Shown here piece by piece: positions 55,778-64,000 of a stretch of 64,000 bases of DNA. The position numbers and the translations under genes were made by a program. Each line of letters begins with the position of its first letter. The stretch's first letter is position 1. A model generated the notes under the pieces. It ran no database searches. It was given only the letters and a program-made list of their open reading frames with translations, and had not been told where the DNA came from. The DNA lies in the NCBI GenBank assembly GCA_037576215.1, contig JBANDB010000001.1, positions 5,208,001 through 5,272,000 of the forward strand, in the 5' to 3' direction. This DNA comes from Armillaria gallica. Its lineage: Eukaryota > Basidiomycota > Agaricomycetes > Agaricales > Physalacriaceae.

Positions 55778-57821
55778 AAAATGATAGTGGGAAGTAGGCG
55801 CTCTGAGAAACAGGGAGAGAAGAAATTGAAGCTATCAAAGCACAGGTGACATAAATATATGCGACTGCGGAAGAAGTTCACCAGGGCTTGTTGCGATTGA
55901 CCGGTGAACCGCGACCCGAGGGGGTAAAACCTAACACGTTTTACGGGAGTGCATCAATCTGCTACTGTAATGGCACTGCTATGGATACCATGCAATGCTA
56001 GAGATCCTAAGAGCGTCGGATTCACAGCCGTGCAATTCAAAGACCAGAGCAGGCTTCCCACGTAGAATATCCCAATTGCACATTGGATGAAATTTAGGTA
56101 CCAAATGCGCAGGCTGAGTACTGCGCATCAGTGTCGGGAAGCGAAATTCAAAGTTTAGAAGTCCCGCCCTCAAGCTGAAGTTATCATGACGCTAGCCAGG
56201 AGTGTAAATAAGTCCAGGAGTCTGTGCTTGGCGGTTGTAGCTCCACAACTGTTTGTAACATGATAAGGATCTGTTGAGGATGGATCCAGGGTGTTTTGCT
56301 GGTGATGATGTCATGATCGGAATTTTGACCCACCCTGAAGCTCCGACGAAACTCAAAGTCCATGGAAACAGACAACGACAGGTTTTCCGTCCATTTCACT
56401 GGGTGTCGCACGCTCCAAAAGGAGCAAAAAGAACAAAAAAAGAAAGACTTCGGGAGACCATCAGAGACCAAAAAGCGGCTGTCCCGACATCAATTTTCGT
56501 CAACTTTTAAGTTCGAAAATGGCCAAGGGAGTGTAAATGGAGAGCTCTTTGAGCTTGCCATTTCATATTTTTCGGCTCAGGTAAGCTTAATGTGCATTGA
56601 ACCAGGTATATGAGTATGTTACAAGACTTTCCTACTGTACAATCATGAGAATAAATTGTAATAGCGTCCACACCCGAAGGATGGGCCCGGTATGATAAAC
56701 CATGAATTTGTTGCGGTGTAAACATCTTTTCCAACCATTTCTCCTGCATGCTTGCTGCACGCAATCCTGTTCACAAGCTTCATTTTGAGCTTGTTGGCTT
56801 CAAATTTAAGTGAATGGATGTGCAGAGGAGGAGGAAAGCACATCTAAATATACTCACAGCGTCTAGCAGAATTTATACATGAGGAGGACATGTAAGCATA
56901 AGAGTCGTCGCAGCGCGTCGCGGGCAGTCCATGCTAACTCGGAAATATCGGACCGATGGCAGATAACTTTTGGCAGGAAAAACCCTTTTTCTCAAGTATC
57001 GTGCTACACAGGATGCTTTGTTTTCCACAACTTTAGCAGCCCATTAATCATTGTATATTGCATCTACAGTTAAATTTTAGGGCCTAAAGGTAAAGAAATG
57101 GTACCAGGAAAAATCAACAAAAGCGTGGAGTATTACTACCCTTTATGGGCATGGCAGATAACTGGCAGATAACTGACCGTGGAAACCCAGCGAAACCGGC
57201 GGTAAACACAACGACAAACATTTTTCTGCTCTAGATTCTAGAATCTATGTTGGAGGAAACATGGTCTGGCTTTGAATATGACCTGATGGTCACTGGTCTA
57301 ATATCACCTTCATCTATCTCATCATCCATAAACTGCCATAACGTTTACCGAGCACCCGCTTCATCCGAACATCCGGAAACATCAAAAATTTGAAAAGAGG
57401 GAGGCGCATCTCAGTGCTCACGACGTATCGAATAGAATGAAGCTATTCCACACATAACGTGACGTCCGGCAGCCTTTGCTTGTTTTCTTTCCTGGCCCCT
57501 CATTTCATTTACATGATTCTGCCATAATTCTGTCGCAGCAGCCAGTGGCTTCCATTCTCCCGTTCAAATTCCGCCAAAAATGTCGGAGCGCAAGTACTCG
57601 GGGAACATCCCTAGCAATGTCGAACTGAGTACCAGTCAAACTCCGAGTCATAGCTCAAGCGCTCAATAATGTCAACTACTTCAAGATCCTTCTAGCTGCG
57701 CATACCCGGACCGACAATTCCGGCGTTCATGATCGTCACTAACTTTGAACCTTCTTTCGCTCTGCGTTCACATCCTTCTGGCCACTATCACTTGCCAATT
57801 GACGTTTCGCAGCCCGGTGAC
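55778..57821. other. Long stretch without a supported gene
   Basis: About 2 kb of AT-rich sequence. The motif TGGCAGATAACT occurs three times (56957, 57154, 57164), the last two in tandem. Short ORFs show no domain. It probably contains the promoters of the divergent fucosyltransferase and P450 genes and perhaps repeat-element debris. Confidence 0.4.
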
Positions 57822-60106
57822 ATGGATTCTCTATCAGACTCAGTGCCTGAACTTGCAAGCCTCTCTGGGATCCTCTTATCTGCCGTTATTATCTCCTTCG
57901 TCAGTTACCGAATATCTGCTTGTATCTCACGCCAAGGACGATCTCCCCCCGGACCTCTTGGCCTTCCAATCATCGGAAACGCATTGCAGATACCTGCAGA
58001 TCGTCAATGGTTGAAATGGCATGAGTGGAAACAAAAATACGGTGCGTGTCTAAGTCTGAGTGGAAGAAGATAGACCGACACCTGCCAGGTGATATCATGA
58101 AGATAACAGTCCTTGGACAACCTGTCATAATCCTTTCATCACTTAAGGCATCAAAAGACCTTTTAGAAGGCCGAGGTGAGCCCTCCGGGGCGCTGTCAGC
58201 AACATCAAATATCTATACGACACATGCAGGAAACATTTATTCTGACCGTCCTTCTGCTGTCATGGCTGGAGAGCTGTAAGTCAGACGCGTTGTTCCTTAA
58301 ATGGAAGAAGATTCAGATATCATAGAGTTGGATGGGCCCGTGGGTTGGGGTACGCACAAGCAACGCAAAACCCCCGGTTCCGCGAATTTCGCCGAGTCTT
58401 CCACCAATGGATGGGCCCCCGGGCGTGTGAATCTAGAGAACTCCGAGATGTCCAGGAGCGAGAAAATCTGAGGTGGGTTCCCTATTTCTCTATTCCTTGT
58501 TTCACTCAAACAATAACTGAACTTCAGGCTACTATCGAGACTCATATCAGATCCCGAAGATTTCTCCAAACATGCAAGGGAGTGCGTTTGAAACCTGGTA
58601 ATAAACGAAATATTTTAATGAACGTTCGTTAGGTGTACATCCTCAACAATTCTAGTTCTAATGTACGGATATCCTTCACATATCGGAGATCCCCTTCGCC
58701 TTGTCAAAATCGCCAAAGACGCCATGCTCGGTTTTGCCCACGCCTCCGAACCTGGGAGATGGTGGGTAGACAGCTTTCCCATGCGTGAGTCCAAGCAATA
58801 AGGACATCGAAGTTGGCTAAATTTTGACAAAAGTAATCCTGTAGTAAAACGCGTACCGTCTTGGTTCCCTGGAGCATCATTTCAACGGACAGCCAGATTC
58901 ATGAGACGTGATCTGGATGAATTGTATGATGTTCCATTTGATTTCGTCACAACTGAGATGGTTACTATCTGGCTAACTTTGATGTTGCACATCGCTTACT
59001 ATTGGTATTGCTTTCAGAAAAAAGGCGTCTTTGAACCGTCGTTCTTGTCCAAGTATCTTGAAGAACACTCGATGACAACTAGCCCCCTCGATGATTTTGA
59101 AGAATTGGCCAAAGCAGCTGGGGCATCTTTATATTCAGGTACGCTCCATTTCTAAGCATTGTAACTAGGCAAGTTAACATCGAAATCGCTTATCCAGGGG
59201 GTGCGGAGACAGTAAGCAGAACACCTACTTATCCCACGCTGTCATTTTAACCGTGCCCCAGACCCCATCTGCATTATCATCATTTATTCTGGCGATGGTC
59301 CTCTATCCGCGAGTTCAAGAGAAAGCCCAAGCCGAAATCGACGCCCTCGCTCTAGGCCGCCTTCCAATGATCATGGACAGAAATCGCCTCCCGTACGTCT
59401 CCGCCATCGTCAAAGAAGTGTGGCGGTGGAATCCGAGCGTTCCTCTTGGTTCGTACTCGATAACTGGGTTTCATTTACCTCCGCTCATGGAACATAGGGC
59501 TCCCTCATGTCGTGAATCAGGACGACGAATACATGGGCTATCATATCGAGGAAGGCTCGATTGTATGGGCTAATATTTGGTCAGGGCACTGTTCGAATTT
59601 TCGTTGCATATTCATTCGTTGATGGACGCGGTACAATAGGACGATTATGCACGACGAAGACACCTTTCCAAATCCCTCTGAATTCCGACCTGAGCGTTAT
59701 CTAGACCCAGAAAGCGGCGCGTCAGAAATCGTGGAGAGTGCCTTTGGGTTTGGCAGGAGGTTAGAATTTAACCTTGTCGGTTTGTACTCATCACAATTTT
59801 GACGAATTTATGGAAGGATCTGCCCAGGAATGTATCTTGCTGAGAACAGTGTCTTTCTCGCCATCGCGACCTTGTTGGCCGTGTTCGACATCTTAAAGGC
59901 TGTGGATCCTGTCACCGGAGAGGACATCACGCCAGATGTCGAGTACGACGGGTTTATCAGGTGCGATCAAGCTATCTTTGCCCACCCACGTTCGAACTGA
60001 ATGTCCTTTTCTCAGTCATCCACGGCCATTCAGATGTAAAATTCAGCCGAGGTCGAGGGTGACGAAGGATTTAGTTTTAGAGCAGGCTGAGGCCTTGAAG
60101 ACGTGA
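57822..60106 (+). CDS. Cytochrome P450 monooxygenase (4)
   Basis: ATG 57822 (MDSLSDSVPELASLSGILLS) opens the membrane anchor, then RQGRSPPGPLGLPIIGNALQ, the proline hinge. Exons continue DIMKITVLGQPVIILSSLKA, IYSDRPSAVMAGEL, VGWARGLGYAQ, WWVDSFPM, and the I-helix SLYSGGAET joined to TPSALSSFILAMVLY. The ExxR motif is KEVWRW. Late exons give MHDEDTFPNPSEFRPERYLD and the haem motif FGFGRRICPGMYLAENS, split by an intron between GRR and ICPG. It ends AEALKT, stop at 60104-60106. It belongs to the same broad group as the P450 at 6060-8121 ([17 protein letters not shown] there), but keeps an acidic I-helix residue (AET). About 11 introns; one near 58610 had a less certain donor. An in-frame ATG at 57729 is an alternative start. 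Confidence 0.86.
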
Positions 60107-60251
60107 CGCAAGTATAGGACGGTATGTGTTGATCGTGAGATAGCAGTGGACAACATTCACAGTTCCATATAGACCCAACGTTTGCGTCAAGAATCTCTTT
60201 ACAAGATGTCATAATAGCATAATAATGTACAAAATGTTTGACTTTCACAGC

Positions 60252-61693
60252 TCAGACCTCCTCAGATGCATATCCCCGCTCTGACGCAATGATACGCCTC
60301 TTCTCCATATCATCAACGGGACTATCCTCTCTCTCGAGGACATGCCTGAGTTTTTTCACGGCTTCACCCCGTCCGGACCTTTCCAGCCGCTTGGACATGT
60401 AGTGTATTCGTTTCCGCTGTGAGGGTCTCGGCCCCGGGGTGTGCTTAGGGAAGGTGTACAGGGAAGAGGATAGAGCCATCGGAGAAGAGAACATGGGTGG
60501 AGACGACGAGGCCGTCAAACCAGGGGTCGACATGTACTACGATTAAAAAATGTGAGTGAATCTGAAAAGTAATTAAATTTAGAAACCCACCGAGTTTGGC
60601 TCTACTTCTAACTCGTCTTCATCATCGTCAAAGTCAGGGCTGGGGAGGACCGCCTTTTTGCGAAGGTATCGAGCGAAAGCATCCGCTGGGTCGTTCCAGA
60701 GGTGCGGTGTCATCTGCATGAGGGGATCTTCGAACTTCTCCCGCGTCTCGGATGGGCCTAGCTCAGCAAGGGGAGATATGAACATATCTCCACGGGCACG
60801 AAAAACATATGGTGAATTTCCGCGCCCTTTCCGGCGCTGGACATTGGAGCGATCATATGTGATGTGAACTTGGGTTGGTCGTTCATCTCGGGTTGAACAG
60901 GCGTGATACTAGTACAGAAAATCAGTCACGAGCGAGGAAAGGAAAAGACGAAACGCACGTATATTATACCACGGTCAAGATCTGGGTGCTTCGAGTCGGG
61001 CCACAAGTTCGCAAGAGTGAGCTCGTCCTCCGCCTCCCAGCGCCAAGCATCTTCTTCATCCTCTGATGGTTCTTGCTTCTCCGAACCGCAAACAGACTCT
61101 CCATCCTCGTCGTCATCGAAGTCCCAGTCCGCCTTGTAGCGATACGGATCCTTTGCGCTAGACAAACGGATCCAAGGCTCGCCCGAGCGCATAGTCGCCT
61201 GTCTGTACTTTGGTTGGTACATCACAATCTTCTTTCTGACCTCGAAAAAATGCCCCCTCTCCTCGTCCTCGTACCGGTCCATGTCCACCATCTTCTGCGT
61301 ATCCTCATGGTCCCCTCCAAAAAGAAAAGAAATGAGGCACTTCATGTGCTGGAAGGTATAGCTAAGTGGCACTTGGACGATGCGGTAGACGCCCTCGGCT
61401 TCCCTTCGAGTGCCAGGCCTTATAAACTGGAAACGCAGGACAGCGTGCTGCCCAAAGGAAGTAATACTGGGTAGAGTGCTAAGGAGAGCAACGGTCCGTT
61501 TCCTTCCAAACGGATTCGACGGAGAATCCAACGGTCGAGACTGGAGGCACTGGGAGCTCCTAGAACTTGAAGGAAGAAAGGGGTAGCTAGTGCGAGGTGT
61601 TCTTGGAGTTTCTGGTGCATCCGTGAGATGTATGCGTTTTACCGGGCGATGTGAAGGAGAGGATGAGTCGTCTAGGAAATGTTTTGGTGCCAT
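60252..61693 (-). CDS. Conserved fungal protein, possible pRiA4b ORF-3-like region
   Basis: ATG 61693-61691 (MAPKHFLDDSSSPSHRPVKR). A Ser/Pro-rich N-terminus precedes a folded part starting AVLRFQFIRPGTRREAEGVY and continuing VPLSYTFQHMKCLISFLFGG, then acidic EDEERGHFFEVRKKIVMYQP. A second exon continues YHACSTRDERPTQVHITYDR, and a third gives a basic, phosphorylation-rich tail ending SERGYASEEV at 60252. The beta-strand/helix pattern VYRIVQVPLSYTFQHM..LI..LF resembles the start of the plasmid pRiA4b ORF-3-like domain, usually seen in DUF7068-type and related proteins. That is an inference from about 40 residues. Two introns, about 460 residues, intact. Probably nuclear given the basic segments. 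Function unknown. Confidence 0.68.
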
Positions 61694-61847
61694 ATCGTGG
61701 AAGAATAAGGAAGAAAATAATTTGTTGAATGGCGCGGTAACGTGATAGTGACATAACGCGTTGGATCACGTGTAAACTGTCACGTCACACGTCGCCACGT
61801 TTTTTTTTTGTCGGAACTCCGTTTTCGACCTGAAGTTTCGTTTTCGC

Positions 61848-63008
61848 ATGTCTGCACTTCCCCCCGAAATTGTGGATACGGTCATCGACTATCTGCACAA
61901 TGATAAGGCTGCCCTTGAAGCCTGTGCTCTCGTTTGCAAAAGTTGGTCGATATCCAGCAGATACCATCTCTTCGACGAACATGGTGTTTCTGTGAAGCCC
62001 AGCAACGTTCACGATTTTTTATCGGACATCTCTCACTCTCAGTCATTCTTAAAGAACGGCTTGGGGTGCCTCACTCTGCGGACAGATTTTTATTTCGGGC
62101 CTTTGCAGACATTCGGTTGGAACGATGTAACTGTATCGCTGCCCCACCTCCCCAAACTCATCTCTTTGCGTTTCCATTCGCAAACTCAGCACATACGGTT
62201 CTCTTACCACTTTCTCCCCCTCATATTCTCCCCCCAAACTCTCCAGAATATCACCCATTTGGAGATCGTCAGGACATCGGTTCAGGCGGCCGAGGATATC
62301 ATCTCCTTAATGTCTCTATTCCCCAAGTTGCGAGAGGCACAGTTTTCTCGTATCCATTGGCGGAACTGTTCCTTGTCGATTTCCTCGCTTAGGCTCGCCT
62401 TTCCTTTGCTCAAGCAGCTGAGCCTGTCGCACGTTAGAAGCCCCGGAGAGGTGTTACGTTGCCTTTCTCGCCTAGACCCTGTCCCCCTATTACCCCGCAT
62501 CAATGTGGGGCACATCGATACCCCAGAGATTCCCTCTGTCAACCAGTATCTGCACATCTTGGGTCCTTCCCTTGACATGTTTTGTGTCGGCCTGAATGAC
62601 AAATATAGTACGTTAGTTTACCAATTCAAACACTAGTATCTTACTATGATAATAGGCACGACACTTGACTTGAGTTGGAACACGTCGCTGCGCTGCTTAC
62701 GGCTCCTTGAATGTGAAGCTAGTAACCCAACTCTAAATTTAGCGAGAGTTATGCCCAATATCAAAGCCACTAGTCTTGAAATCCTTGCTCTAGACATTCA
62801 ACGGTGGTATTTGAGCAATACGGCTGGAGATTGGGAGATATTGGACCAATATCTACTAGAGCTTTGGGATGTGCTGCGCCTCAAGGCGGTATACATCGTC
62901 ACTGTCGCATTCGCCGATTTCTCGCGGAAGCTACCACGATGTCAGAATCAGAATATCTTGCATGTCAAGACCTCTTCTCAAATTGAGTCCTGTCTTAGAT
63001 CGCTGTGA
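61848..63008 (+). CDS. F-box-type protein (3)
   Basis: ATG 61848 opens a compact F-box: MSALPPEIVDTVIDYLHND then LEACALVCKSWSISSRYHLF. Leucine-rich repeat-like segments follow (LRFHSQTQHIRFSYHFLPLI, ITHLEIVRTSVQAAEDIISL, FPLLKQLSLSH). One intron (GTACGTTAG..AATAG) at about 62609-62656 leads to LDLSWNTSLRCLRLLECEAS and a C-terminal block ending SSQIESCLRSL at 63008. The ALPPEIVD.VID.L..D...L.ACALV start is characteristic of mushroom F-box families. About 370 residues, intact. It is divergent from the pRiA4b-like gene with only 154 bp between starts, including an oligo-T tract. Confidence 0.8.
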
Positions 63009-63436
63009 TTCGCTAAGGTACCCGTCCATCTATTCCTGCGAACGATTTATAAATCTATTTTTGACATAGGCTTAATTCATCAGAACTGCGGATGCCCGAG
63101 AGCCCGTCTATGACAAGCTCGACACTTAGCCCACTTGTCTGATCATTTATACGTTACAATAGAGCGCAGCATTCGTCCTGAATACATGATCCCAGCTTTC
63201 CACAGTGTAAGCAGTTAATAATACATACACATATCTTACGTAACTTGACACAGTTGTCCAACTACGTGCAAGTACTCCAGGAGAAGTTCTGCGCACTCAT
63301 TAAAGATGTATAGCTCCCGTTCTCATCGGGCATGAAGGGTACAGGAATACGGTGAATGGCCAGCGGCTGAGGGCTTTTCTATATCCCGTTGTAAGTACAA
63401 TCTAATACTGATTCTAAGAAATGGTATCGGATGGTG
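63009..63436. other. Spacer between convergent genes
   Basis: 3' flanks of the F-box-type gene and HIS1. No feature recognised. Confidence 0.4.
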
Positions 63437-64000
63437 TCAGACTCTACAATTGTCCAGGCCAAAAATTAAGATATCTTCTGCTCCGATCTTCATCAACTCG
63501 TCCATGATATCAGCTATCTTCTTCTTCTCAACCATACTACTCACTTCCACCCAACCCTCTTCCTCAAGAGGGGCTATAGTTGCGGCTCTCCGCCCCGGGG
63601 TAATAGTCACAGCTTCGGGAACTCTATCCCTACGTATATTATATTGGCAAATCGCGTATTTGCTCGCTGCGACGACACCTGCGATCCGGCTCGTGATCTG
63701 GGCAATGAGAGGTTCAAGAGCGGTGTGTTTCGGAACACTCGACTTAATGAGAACCGCTTCCGTTTCCAGAACAGTTGCGATTGCATGCAAGCCTGCCGCA
63801 CGCATTGTATCTCCGGATTCTGGGAGGTTCCATGTTCTGATGTGAGCGAAAGCGGAGTTCAGAGGACATTCTTCGACTTACCCACGAGATCGACTAGGAA
63901 AATCAATAGGTCCGAGAGATAGAATTTAGATGTCTGTGACTTGATGAAGGGAGAATGTAACCCACCGATACCGTCTGCCAAACCCAGAGCACACGCCGCC
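63437..64000 (-). CDS. HIS1: ATP phosphoribosyltransferase, C-terminal part (5' end outside window)
   Basis: This is HIS1, the first enzyme of histidine biosynthesis, which joins ATP and PRPP. The C-terminal exon reads TMRAAGLHAIATVLETEAVL, later GRRAATIAPLEEEGWVEVSS, MVEKKKIADIMDELMKIGAE and DILIFGLDNCRV, stop at 63439-63437. The last ~75 residues are the regulatory ACT-like domain of the long-form enzyme, where histidine binds for feedback inhibition. Upstream the frame continues through a 12-nt microexon (63882-63893, coding DLV) between two introns to ALGLADGI at 63966-64000, giving the expected GIVDLVESGDT. The rest of the catalytic domain lies beyond the window end. Confidence 0.93.

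Noticed and set aside
1..64000. CRISPR arrays, rRNA genes or bacterial operons
   Set aside because: No regularly spaced repeats, no rRNA signature and intron-dense eukaryotic genes throughout.

Overview
The window is fungal nuclear DNA, most likely from a basidiomycete of the Agaricomycetes. Nearly every gene is broken by short introns of about 45-60 nt, genes lie densely on both strands, and the families are typical of mushroom genomes: four cytochrome P450 genes, three F-box-type genes, a fungal NACHT/WD40 (NLR-like) gene, C2H2/RING proteins and a GH18 chitinase. Exon boundaries were read by eye from conserved motifs and GT-AG (rarely GC-AG) signals, so exact splice sites are estimates.

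Left part (1-16 kb): a divergent FET3 (partial) / FTR1 pair makes up the reductive high-affinity iron uptake system, with three ATCWGATA-type sites in the shared promoter. After about 3 kb without a supported gene, which holds a 0.5 kb inverted-repeat element, come a P450, a Bin3-type RNA-cap methyltransferase, a C2H2/RING protein built from exon-sized zinc-finger modules, an uncertain membrane-protein exon, and a DUF4336 metallo-beta-lactamase-like gene.

Middle (16-36 kb): an F-box-type gene, a damaged or incomplete deaminase-like gene, a MYND zinc-finger protein, a decayed NACHT/WD40 gene, a USP-family deubiquitinase and a seven-helix membrane protein. Then comes a mobile-element-rich stretch. 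An intron-bearing tRNA-Leu(TAG) is followed by a 1.33 kb non-autonomous hAT-type element with a perfect 8-bp target duplication, a DUF3435-type tyrosine recombinase gene with an in-frame stop, and a possible hAT transposase tail.

Duplicated part (36-48.5 kb): a block of about 4.3 kb (P450 plus C2H2/RING gene plus a shorter upstream ORF) occurs twice in direct orientation, at 36.0-40.5 and 44.1-48.5 kb. Between the copies lie a GC-rich minisatellite, a tRNA-Leu pseudogene and an intact F-box gene. The C2H2/RING copies are almost identical while the P450 copies have diverged clearly, which suggests gene conversion or very uneven constraint.

Right part (48.5-64 kb): an unrecognised candidate gene, SEC65/SRP19, a small cysteine-rich single-helix protein, a secreted GH18 chitinase, a type II membrane O-fucosyltransferase-like protein, a fourth P450, a protein with a possible pRiA4b ORF-3-like region, a third F-box-type gene, and the 3' part of HIS1. 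The clearest functional unit is FET3-FTR1. The most unusual region is 31.6-48.5 kb, where a tRNA gene, mobile elements, a recombinase relic and a segmental duplication lie together.
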